Position numbers and translations under genes: made by a program | Assembly: GCA_015654965.1 (NCBI GenBank) | Contig: JAATGD010000383.1 | Span: 1-8,437 of the forward strand | Length of the DNA: 8,437 nt | From: Hyphomicrobiales bacterium | GTDB taxonomy: Bacteria > Pseudomonadota > Alphaproteobacteria > Rhizobiales > Rhizobiaceae | Reading direction: 5' to 3' | In this document: positions 1-5,555 of the stretch, one piece after another | Numbering within the stretch: the stretch's first letter is position 1 | Layout: each line of letters begins with the position of its first letter | Notes under the pieces: model-generated | The model's input: only the letters and a program-made list of their open reading frames with translations | Databases searched by the model: none | What the model was told of the DNA's origin: nothing

Positions 1-928
1 AATCGACGCCACTTGTGACCAGTTCTTCAGAAAATTGCGCACAAATACGCGGCGAGGCGGTGTCGTTATCGACCGTATGATCGATGATGCGAAAACCCTT
101 GCGCGCCTTGAGGTCTTCATAGGCTGCGCGAATGGAAGCGGCATTCTCAAGCGCCAGGCTTGCCTCATAGGCTTGCAGCGCCGGACGCGAGAGTTCACGG
201 CGTTGCAATGCTTGCGCGAGAAGGGCGAGTGCCACGGCGCGGTCGCTCTTGCTGCGCGACGTCTGATAGGCCGTCCAGCCTGCGGAGGTTGCGTCGCGGT
301 TGAATTTGGTCTTTTCCCGATTGTTGGACGGCTCTGTTGCAAGCGTTGCGCTTGCCAGTCCCGCCCAGAGCGCACTGTCATCAGGGGATGCGGCGGCGGC
401 ATTCGTCAATCTGGATATAGCCGAACGCGGATCGCTATTGGCAAGGGCGGCGGCGGCTTCATTTTTCAGGGTTTCAAGGCCCTGAGCTGGCTCAATCGCT
501 GCGACCTCAGCGCGGAAACGACGCGCTTCCTCAACCAGATTATCGGCAAAGAAAGTAACGGCGGGCGCAGCACCGATATCGGTTGTTTGGGTCGTGCCGA
601 TCACGACCTTGCCCGCAATCGATCCTGTGACCGCATTCATACGGTTGAAGTCGGATTTGAGGAAACACCATTTGACCTTGGGATTATAGGTGAAGGCGCG
701 ACAGGCATTATCACCGAGACAGGTGCTCTTGCACTGATCGAGTGTCAGGTTCTTTTCGGTGGAGAGGTCAAAGCCGAAATAATCGGCATCCTGCGTGACT
801 TCGATGCGGCGCGTTTCCGTGGCAAGTACCGGGAATGCTACAGGCGTAAATCCGGCGATCATTGCAAGGCTGAGAAAAATCCGTCTCGTTTGCAGCCGTC
901 CCCACAGCCTGTTGAAACCGATACGCAT
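1..928 (-). CDS. Alpha-2-macroglobulin family protein with N-terminal PAN/Apple domain (5' part, runs off the window)
   Basis: The minus strand is open from an ATG at 928 to the left edge (309 codons, no stop), so this is the N-terminal part of a longer protein. The start has a good ribosome site, GAGGAGA, a few bases upstream. Residues 1-36 form a signal peptide: basic start, hydrophobic stretch at about 17-35, likely cut after VLA. Residues about 40-105 hold four cysteines (66, 70, 76, 88) spaced as in PAN/Apple modules, with the motif CRAFTYNP at 76-83. The rest, about 125-309, is Ala-rich and looks helical. This order (signal, PAN, helical region) is what I recall for the start of alphaproteobacterial alpha-2-macroglobulin-like proteins, which trap proteases in the periplasm. 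The MG and thioester domains that would prove it lie outside the window. A possible -35 (TTGACT, plus 988-993) has no well-spaced -10. PAN domain fairly certain; family assignment likely. Confidence 0.75.
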   Translation of the reverse strand, partial: MRIGFNRLWGRLQTRRIFLSLAMIAGFTPVAFPVLATETRRIEVTQDADYFGFDLSTEKNLTLDQCKSTCLGDNACRAFTYNPKVKWCFLKSDFNRMNAVTGSIAGKVVIGTTQTTDIGAAPAVTFFADNLVEEARRFRAEVAAIEPAQGLETLKNEAAAALANSDPRSAISRLTNAAAASPDDSALWAGLASATLATEPSNNREKTKFNRDATSAGWTAYQTSRSKSDRAVALALLAQALQRRELSRPALQAYEASLALENAASIRAAYEDLKARKGFRIIDHTVDNDTASPRICAQFSEELVTSGVD

Positions 929-1184
929 ATGTCTCTCCTCACGATCCCTAAAATATCCTGTTTATCAGAAGCTTGCGTCTTAGCCGAAGTCAAGAAGCTT
1001 TGCTATACATACAGGGAACAATTGCTGTCATTCACGGTTCATTCCAGCACGGCTGGCAGTCGCGCCGGTGATCATGTGGAATGCGATGTAAGCAATGAGC
1101 TTTGACGATGCGACACGTTTTGAGCAGGAATGCAAAAACGCCGCATTGAGGTGCGACGCTTTCTTTGTTCAAAGTTTTAAATAA

Positions 1185-1204
1185 ATTTCATAAGCATATG
1201 AAAT
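1185..1204 (-). terminator. AT-rich inverted repeat just after the ndh stop codon (weak terminator candidate)
   Basis: ATTTCAT and ATGAAAT form a perfect 7-bp inverted repeat around a 6-base loop, starting at the base next to the ndh stop codon. On the minus strand it is followed by TTATTT. The stem is nearly all A/T, so it would be a poor terminator; it could equally be a protein site or chance in AT-rich DNA. Confidence 0.25.
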
Positions 1205-2479
1205 CTATTTGCTATCCTCGGAAAAATTTCCCTGTGTGATGAGGCGTGCGCTGTGCTGACCTGAAAGGAAGGTCCACAGCCAGCTCCATGCAACCGCTGC
1301 GCGGCTGCGGGTGCCGATCAGGAAGAAGATATGGGCAATGCCCCAGAACCACCATGCGATCTTGCCCTTGAGCTTGATGCGTCCCATATCGGCCACGGCT
1401 GCGCCCCGGCCTATGGTGGCAAGATTGCCCTGATGCTTGTAGTGGAAAGGTGCGGGTGCCGGTTGGCCGCTGAGGCGGTTGCGCAAGAGTTTCGCGATAT
1501 AGGCGCCCTGCTGCTTTGCCGCCGGTGCGATGCCGGGAACGGGTTTGCCTTCCGGTCCTTCGACATAGGCGGTGTCGCCGATGACGAAAATATCCTCGCG
1601 ACCGGGCAAGGTGAGATCGGGATTGACCTTGACGCGGCCCGCGCGGTCGCTTTCCGCATCAAGCCATGTTGCGGCCGGTGAAGCGGCGACACCCGCCGCC
1701 CAGACGGTCGTGCGGCAGGGGATGAATTCATCGCCCACCGTCAACCCATCTGACTGGATGTTCTTGACCGGCACGCCGAGACGGACTTCCACGCCAAGCT
1801 TTTCAAGCTCCTTTTGCGCATAAGATGACAGATCTTCCGGGAATGCCGTGAGAATGCGCGGGCCTGCCTCAAGCAGCAGCACGCGTGTCTGTCTTGTATC
1901 GATGTTGCGGAATTCTGGCCAGATCGTCTCCTTGGCAAGCTCGGCAATAATGCCCGCGAGTTCAACCCCGGTCGGCCCGCCGCCCACGATACCAAAAGTC
2001 AGCAGCGCCTGTCTCTTGGCGGCATCGGGTTCGCGTTCGGCGCGCTCGAATGCCAGCAACAGGCGACGGCGGATGGTGGTTGCGTCTTCGAGCGCCTTGA
2101 GGCCCGGCGCATCCTTTTCCCATTCATCATGGCCGAAATAGGCATGGCGGGCACCTGTGGCGAGCACAAGGATGTCGAAGGGGATCTCTTCGTCATTTTT
2201 GAGCGTGACGTGCTTGGCTTCTGTGTCAACGCCCGTCACCGTCCCCAGAAGCGTGGTCACCTCCTTGCGGTCGCGGAAAAGATGGCGGATAGGCCATGCA
2301 ATTTCCGATGTTGCGAGAATCGTCGTTGCGACCTGATAAAGAAGGGGCTGGAAGAGATGATGATTGCGCTGATCGATCAGGGTGATGCGCACATCCGCTC
2401 CCTTGAGATCATGAATGAATTGCAGGCCGCCAAAGCCTGCCCCTACGACGACAATATGCACGCTTTTGGAATCCGTCAT
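1205..2479 (-). CDS. ndh: Type II NADH:quinone oxidoreductase (NDH-2)
   Basis: This 424-residue flavoprotein passes electrons from NADH to membrane quinone without pumping protons. It has the two-nucleotide-fold layout of NDH-2. The FAD site GAGFGG is at residues 13-18, the ATGA loop at 107-110, and the second dinucleotide site GGGPTG at 166-171 for NADH. The FAD-closing VIGDTA is at 299-304, followed by the quinone-side AKQQG motif at 321-325. A Trp/Phe-rich hydrophobic C-terminus (about 373-407) fits membrane attachment. Length is normal for the family. The ATG at 2479 is chosen because the FAD fold begins eight residues in; an AGG about 11 bases upstream is only a fair ribosome site. A separate ATG seven bases upstream is out of frame. 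It lies downstream of a small membrane peptide gene on the same strand, 143 bp away, and 276 bp before the PAN protein gene. A sulfide:quinone oxidoreductase is less likely, as the conserved cysteines are absent. Confidence 0.93.
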   Translation of the reverse strand: MTDSKSVHIVVVGAGFGGLQFIHDLKGADVRITLIDQRNHHLFQPLLYQVATTILATSEIAWPIRHLFRDRKEVTTLLGTVTGVDTEAKHVTLKNDEEIPFDILVLATGARHAYFGHDEWEKDAPGLKALEDATTIRRRLLLAFERAEREPDAAKRQALLTFGIVGGGPTGVELAGIIAELAKETIWPEFRNIDTRQTRVLLLEAGPRILTAFPEDLSSYAQKELEKLGVEVRLGVPVKNIQSDGLTVGDEFIPCRTTVWAAGVAASPAATWLDAESDRAGRVKVNPDLTLPGREDIFVIGDTAYVEGPEGKPVPGIAPAAKQQGAYIAKLLRNRLSGQPAPAPFHYKHQGNLATIGRGAAVADMGRIKLKGKIAWWFWGIAHIFFLIGTRSRAAVAWSWLWTFLSGQHSARLITQGNFSEDSK

Positions 2480-2599
2480 TATTCATACCTGCTGTTGAGC
2501 GCATTTACAGTGCCCCATTGCAAGTCATGTCACAGCGTGTAACGGGTTTCCATAGCCATATTGCGAATAGGAGCTATGCGATCATAAACTGTTGAACAT

Positions 2600-2632
2600 G
2601 GATGAAAAAACGGCGTTCGCGCTCATTCATCC
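2600..2632 (-). terminator. Inverted repeat over the end of the small membrane peptide gene, with T-run
   Basis: GGATGAA (2600-2606) and TTCATCC (2626-2632) are perfect 7-bp arms that span the stop codon of the 32-codon gene. Within it the minus strand has a short GCG-CGAA-CGC hairpin followed by CCG and a run of six T. This could end transcription of the small gene before ndh, but the inner stem is short and the outer arms enclose the T-run, so the call is weak. Confidence 0.3.
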
Positions 2633-2721
2633 CGGTAGTGCAGGTTGCGAAACCACGCTAATGCCGTGCCGATCATCACCGGCAGCACGATCAGGGTAGT
2701 CCAGAACAGGATAGTGCTCAT
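2623..2721 (-). CDS. 32-residue single-span membrane peptide, function unknown
   Basis: A short ORF reads from ATG at 2721 to TGA at 2623-2625. It is preceded by a near-perfect ribosome site, GGGAGGA, with a four-base gap to the ATG. The peptide is a typical small membrane protein. After a short polar start comes one hydrophobic stretch at about residues 4-23 (FWTTLIVLPVMIG in the middle), then a charged tail FRNLHYRDE. The positive residues after the span suggest an N-out, C-in orientation, but this is weak. It is transcribed away from metA and toward ndh on the same strand. Small subunits of respiratory enzymes (CydX, CcoQ type) have this shape, so a role near the respiratory chain is possible, but I recognise no family and see none of the CydX signature. 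Evidence rests on the ribosome site and the membrane-like composition. Confidence 0.55.
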   Translation of the reverse strand: MSTILFWTTLIVLPVMIGTALAWFRNLHYRDE

Positions 2722-2833
2722 TTCATCCTCCCTCAGTCGGCTTCGTTTCAAGCAAAGTCCCAGGCAAAACCAACTCCGATACTCAACGTATGGGGGACAG
2801 ATTTGTTCCGCTCATGAAGCTTGTGGAAAGCTA

Positions 2834-2862
2834 TTGCCATTATGCGCGGGGTTGAGTAGAAG
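2834..2862 (+). promoter_or_regulatory. Candidate sigma-70 type promoter for the metA leader
   Basis: TTGCCA (2834-2839; five of six to TTGACA) and TAGAAG (2857-2862; four of six to TATAAT) are separated by exactly 17 bp. Transcription would begin near 2869, immediately before the first helix of the structured leader at 2871. That match to the RNA boundary is the main support. Confidence 0.45.
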
Positions 2863-2870
2863 GGGCGCAT

Positions 2871-2947
2871 ACATCAAGAGTTGGGGAAAGACGCCCAACG
2901 CCAACCTGCCGCTCCGGGCAAGGTGGTACTCCGTATAAGGAGGATGT
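2871..2947 (+). promoter_or_regulatory. Candidate SAM-I-clan riboswitch aptamer in the metA leader
   Basis: This stretch can fold into a four-helix junction. P1 is ACATC (2871-2875) with GATGT (2943-2947). P2 is TTGGG (2881-2885) with CCCAA (2894-2898). P3 is GCC-AA-CC-T-GCC (2900-2910) with GGC-AA-GG-T-GGT (2917-2927). P4 is CTCC (2929-2932) with GGAG (2939-2942). P1 is followed at once by AAGAG, giving the ATCAAGAG string typical of SAM-I RNAs. P3 has an AA-opposite-U internal loop flanked by short helices, which matches the ligand pocket of SAM-I (GGCAACC facing GGTGCC). P2 is a plain hairpin without the SAM-I kink-turn. Its loop AGACG (2889-2893) can pair with CGTCT (2983-2987) as a pseudoknot. 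Known biology: SAM-I, SAM-IV and SAM-I/IV RNAs control methionine genes. Ligand and class are inferred by hand folding only. Confidence 0.6.
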
Positions 2948-3012
2948 GGCCAAACCGGCAATCATGCGGACAAAGCCACTTGCGTCTATCCTCAAAAAGT
3001 AAGGACTGACGC
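2946..3012 (+). promoter_or_regulatory. Expression platform of the metA leader: two hairpins, the second hiding the Shine-Dalgarno
   Basis: The first hairpin pairs GTGGC (2946-2950) with GCCAC (2975-2979) and CCG (2955-2957) with CGG (2967-2969). Its 5' arm shares two bases with P1, so the two compete slightly. The second pairs GCGTC (2982-2986) with GACGC (3008-3012) and TCCT (2989-2992) with AGGA (3002-3005). AGGA is the metA ribosome site, so this hairpin would block translation. The GCGTC arm is also the partner of the P2-loop pseudoknot, so pseudoknot and blocking hairpin cannot form together. There is no T-run, so control looks translational. Which state SAM favours cannot be read from the sequence. 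Confidence 0.5.
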
Positions 3013-3016
3013 GACC

Positions 3017-3955
3017 ATGCCGATTAAAATTCCTGACGATCTGCCCGCAACCTCTGTTCTCGAAGCCGAGGGCGTGATGGTCATGCGCGAGGCGGATGCC
3101 GTGCGTCAGGATATTCGCCCCTTGCGGATCGGTCTTCTCAACCTGATGCCCAACAAGGTGACGACGGAAACGCAGATCGCGCGGCTTCTGGGGGCGACGC
3201 CCCTGCAACTGGAACTGACGCTGGTGCGCATCACCAATCACGTGGCGCGTCACACGCCTGCCGATCACATGCTGTCTTTTTATCGCCCATGGGAAGATGT
3301 GCGCGACGAGCGTTTTGACGGTTTTGTCATTACGGGCGCGCCGGTCGAACGCTTTGCCTTCGGGGACGTGACCTATTGGGACGAGTTGCGGCGCGTCTTC
3401 GACTGGACGCAGACCCATGTGCATCGCACGCTCAATATATGCTGGTCGGCACAGGCGGCGGTCTATCATTTCCATGGCATGAAAAAATACGAGCTTCCGG
3501 CAAAGATTTCCGGGGTCTACCGCCAGCGCAATCTGGCCGCAGCTTCACCTTATCTACGGGGCTTCAACGATGATTTCGCGATTCCCGTCTCGCGCTGGAC
3601 GGAAGTGCACAAGGATGACATTCCTGAAAATAGTGGCCTGAAGGTGCTGGTCGATAGCGCCGAGTCGGGTCTTTGCCTGCTTGAAGATCCCAAACATCGG
3701 GCGCTGCATATGTTCAACCATGTCGAATATGACACGACATCGCTGGCGGACGAATATTTTCGCGATATTCAGGCAGAGCCGGAAACGCCGGTTCCTGCCC
3801 ATTATTTCCCCAACAACGATCCCACGCAAAAGCCGGAAAACCGATGGCGCAGCCATGCACATCTCCTGTTCGGCAACTGGATCAATGAAATGTACCAGAC
3901 TACGCCCTATGAACTCGAAAAGATCGGCAAGGCGGCGTTTGCCGCTGGAAAATAA
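3017..3955 (+). CDS. metA: Homoserine O-acyltransferase, probably acetyl-CoA specific (MetA family)
   Basis: This enzyme activates the hydroxyl of homoserine, the first committed step of methionine synthesis, in the cytoplasm. The 312-residue length and fold are those of the MetA/HTS family. The catalytic cysteine is Cys142 in NICWSAQ, and the partner residues His235 and Glu237 lie in FNHVEYD, at the same numbers as in characterised family members. Residue 111 is Glu (GAPVE); published work on MetA enzymes links Glu111 to acetyl-CoA use and Gly111 to succinyl-CoA use, so the product is probably O-acetylhomoserine although such genes are often labelled succinyltransferase. The ATG at 3017 sits 11 bases after AAGGA, a wide gap in keeping with the hairpin that covers the ribosome site. 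It is divergent from the small membrane peptide gene and followed by serA on the same strand after 262 bp. Confidence 0.95.
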   Translation: MPIKIPDDLPATSVLEAEGVMVMREADAVRQDIRPLRIGLLNLMPNKVTTETQIARLLGATPLQLELTLVRITNHVARHTPADHMLSFYRPWEDVRDERFDGFVITGAPVERFAFGDVTYWDELRRVFDWTQTHVHRTLNICWSAQAAVYHFHGMKKYELPAKISGVYRQRNLAAASPYLRGFNDDFAIPVSRWTEVHKDDIPENSGLKVLVDSAESGLCLLEDPKHRALHMFNHVEYDTTSLADEYFRDIQAEPETPVPAHYFPNNDPTQKPENRWRSHAHLLFGNWINEMYQTTPYELEKIGKAAFAAGK

Positions 3956-4217
3956 AGCGGGCAATTGTATTTGCGCGACATTTCCGCAACAGAAACCGAC
4001 AACCGTTACAAGCATCAGACAAAACGACACAAGGAAGGGCAGGCGATGCGGCGAACGTCTGTACCTGCCGGTTATCCGGTGCTAAAGCAGCCGCGCAACA
4101 AGAACCGGCGCACTTCCCGGTGCGCCAGCAGCGGATAAGCCCAAATAATCTGTCGACGATGCATGTCATGATGTCGTCAACGGATGTTCTGCTGTTTTCA
4201 GCTCGGAAAACCTGACA
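3956..4217 (+). other. metA-serA intergenic region with hairpins (possible serA leader)
   Basis: Three inverted repeats can be seen. GGCAGG (4038-4043) pairs with CCTGCC (4064-4069). GGCGCAC (4107-4113) pairs with GTGCGCC (4120-4126) around TTCCCG. GACGATG (4155-4161) pairs with TGTCGTC (4172-4178), including two G-U pairs, capped by CAT-GTC-ATG. None is followed by a T-run, so none is a clear terminator for metA. I see no convincing promoter. I do not recognise a known riboswitch here. The region may be a structured leader or simply hairpin-rich spacer. Confidence 0.35.
4046..4138 (+). CDS. Possible 30-residue leader ORF upstream of serA
   Basis: An ATG at 4046 is preceded by a strong ribosome site, AAGGAAGGG, with a six-base gap, and reads 30 codons to TAA at 4136-4138. 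The peptide is very basic (six Arg in the first 25 residues plus two Lys) and has five Ser, three of them in the last seven residues (TSR...SSG). The 7-bp hairpin at 4107-4126 lies within the last third, over these serine codons, as in leader-peptide attenuators. There is no hydrophobic segment or known motif. It could be a regulatory leader peptide for serA or a chance ORF; the ribosome site is the only strong evidence. Confidence 0.3.
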   Translation: MRRTSVPAGYPVLKQPRNKNRRTSRCASSG

Positions 4218-5456
4218 ATGACTGAACGTCTCTCTTTTGCCCGTGACCGCATCAATGTCCTTCTGCTCGAAGGCATTAACCAGACTGCTGTCGATTACTT
4301 CAAATCCAGCGGCTATACCAATGTCACGCATCTGCCCAAAGCGCTGGACAAGGCCGAACTGCTTGAAGCGATTTCCGCGGCACACATCATTGGCATTCGC
4401 TCGCGCACACAACTGACCGAAGAAATCTTTGCAGCCGCAAACCGCCTGATGGCGGTCGGCTGCTTTTCGGTGGGTACCAATCAGGTGGACCTGAAGGCGG
4501 CGCGCAAGCGCGGCATTCCGGTTTTCAACGCGCCTTTTTCCAATACGCGTTCGGTTGCCGAACTGGTCATCGGCGAAATCATCATGCTGATGCGTCGCAT
4601 TATCCCGCGTTCGGTGTCGGCACATGCGGGCGGCTGGGACAAATCGGCGACCGGCAGCCGCGAAGTGCGTGGCAAGACGCTCGGTATTGTGGGTTATGGC
4701 AATATCGGCTCGCAGGTCGGTAATCTGGCGGAAAGCATGGGTATGACCGTGCGGTATTTCGACACCTCAGACAAGCTGCAATATGGCAATGTAAAGCCGA
4801 CTGCGAGCCTTGATGAGTTACTGAAGATCTCGGATGTCGTAAGCCTACATGTGCCATCGAACAAATCGACGGCAAAGCTCATTACCGAGGCAAAGCTGCG
4901 CAAGATGAAGAAGGGTGCCTTCCTCATCAACAATGCGCGCGGATCGGTGGTCGATCTCGATGCGCTGGCCAAGGTCTTGCAGGAAGGTCATCTGGCGGGT
5001 GCGGCAATCGACGTTTTCCCGGTCGAGCCGGCCTCAAATAATGACAGGTTTGTCACGCCCATTCAGGGGCTGGAAAATGTCATCCTGACGCCGCATGTCG
5101 GTGGCTCCACAGAAGAGGCACAGGAACGCATCGGCACCGAAGTCACCCGCAAGCTGATCGAATATTCCGATGTCGGCTCGACCGTGGGTGCGGTCAATTT
5201 CCCGTAGGTGCAATTGCCGCCGCGCCCGACCGGCACACGCTTCATGCATGTGCATGAAAACCGTCCCGGCATCCTCAACAGCCTGATGAATATTTTTTCG
5301 TCGCATGGCATCAACATCGCCAGCCAGTTTTTGCAGACCGATGGCGAAGTGGGCTATCTGGTGATGGAAGCCGATGGTGTTGGCGAGGCCAGCGACGATA
5401 TCCTGAACGCGATCCGCGAAATTCCGGGGACCATCCGCGCACGTCTTCTTTATTGA
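4218..5456 (+). pseudogene. serA: D-3-phosphoglycerate dehydrogenase, interrupted by an in-frame TAG between catalytic and ACT domains
   Basis: SerA oxidises 3-phosphoglycerate with NAD+ in the first step of serine synthesis. Read through the stop, the protein would be 412 residues, colinear with the 410-residue E. coli enzyme. Residues 1-329 hold the complete catalytic unit: the NAD site GYGNIG (159-164) and the catalytic Arg241 (NARG), Glu270 (DVFPVE) and His293 (TPHVGGS), each one residue beyond its E. coli counterpart. TAG follows NFP at codon 330 (5205-5207), where related enzymes have Glu or a similar residue (NFPEV in E. coli). After it, in the same frame, come the linker and an intact ACT domain (HENRPGIL) ending in the family's usual IPGTIRARLLY. 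One substitution (CAG or GAG to TAG) explains it; there is no other damage. The 329-residue product might still work but lack serine feedback. It follows metA and ends at a strong terminator. The ribosome site before 4218 is weak. Gene identity is certain; its functional state is not. Confidence 0.88.
5208..5456 (+). other. Detached SerA C-terminal part: linker plus ACT domain, starting at a GTG right after the stop
   Basis: The 82 codons after the amber stop begin with GTG directly abutting the TAG, giving the overlap-free arrangement TAGGTG. The segment covers the SerA linker and the ACT domain, which in the E. coli enzyme binds serine at a dimer interface and shuts the enzyme down. The GTG could allow re-initiation after termination, making a free-standing ACT subunit, but there is no good Shine-Dalgarno sequence before it. 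The simplest view is that it is the untranslated or read-through 3' part of serA. Confidence 0.6.
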
Positions 5457-5463
5457 TCATTAC

Positions 5464-5496
5464 GGGCTGTCCGGTTATCGTCCGGGCAGCCCTTTT
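5464..5496 (+). terminator. Rho-independent terminator after serA
   Basis: GGGCTGTCCGG (5464-5474) pairs with CCGGGCAGCCC (5482-5492) in an 11-bp stem with one G-U pair and a seven-base loop, followed directly by TTTT. It starts eight bases after the SerA reading frame ends. It separates serA from mgtC. Confidence 0.9.
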
Positions 5497-5555
5497 GAAC
5501 GTCATCCATGCTTTAAATATTTCCTCTATATCAATGGCAAATAAGGAATTTTGCC

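Noticed and set aside
971..1000. Two AAGCTT sites in the gap upstream of the PAN protein gene as a regulator repeat
   Set aside because: Only the six-base cores match; the flanks do not form a consistent direct or inverted repeat.
35..1105. A 356-codon open frame on the plus strand
   Set aside because: It lies antisense to the PAN/alpha-2-macroglobulin-like gene, which has a signal peptide, a good ribosome site and cysteine spacing of a known domain. The plus-strand protein has no recognisable fold and is Arg/Cys/Gly-rich, as expected of a shadow frame.
1095..1184. A 29-codon plus-strand ORF in the gap between ndh and the PAN protein gene
   Set aside because: It lacks a clear ribosome site, and nothing in the peptide suggests a real product.
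2645..2938. A 97-codon plus-strand frame before metA
   Set aside because: No ribosome site, no domain, and it overlaps the small membrane peptide gene and the aptamer-like RNA.
2946..3012. SAM-II (metA motif) riboswitch
   Set aside because: I looked for the SAM-II core with its GCTAAAAAGG-like 3' segment and pseudoknot; the nearest string (CTCAAAAAGTAAGG) does not fit and is better explained by the Shine-Dalgarno hairpin.
2840..3475. A 211-codon minus-strand frame across the metA leader and gene
   Set aside because: It is antisense to conserved metA coding sequence and to the structured leader; composition is that of a shadow frame.
4107..4126. GC-rich hairpin as a rho-independent terminator of metA
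   Set aside because: It has a sound 7-bp stem but no T-run on the plus strand, and the minus-strand flank (TTCTTGTTG) is poor and would face no minus-strand gene.
5205..5207. Pyrrolysine or programmed read-through at the serA TAG
   Set aside because: Pyrrolysine systems are not known from this group and no read-through signal is visible; related enzymes have an ordinary residue here, so a point mutation is the simpler reading.
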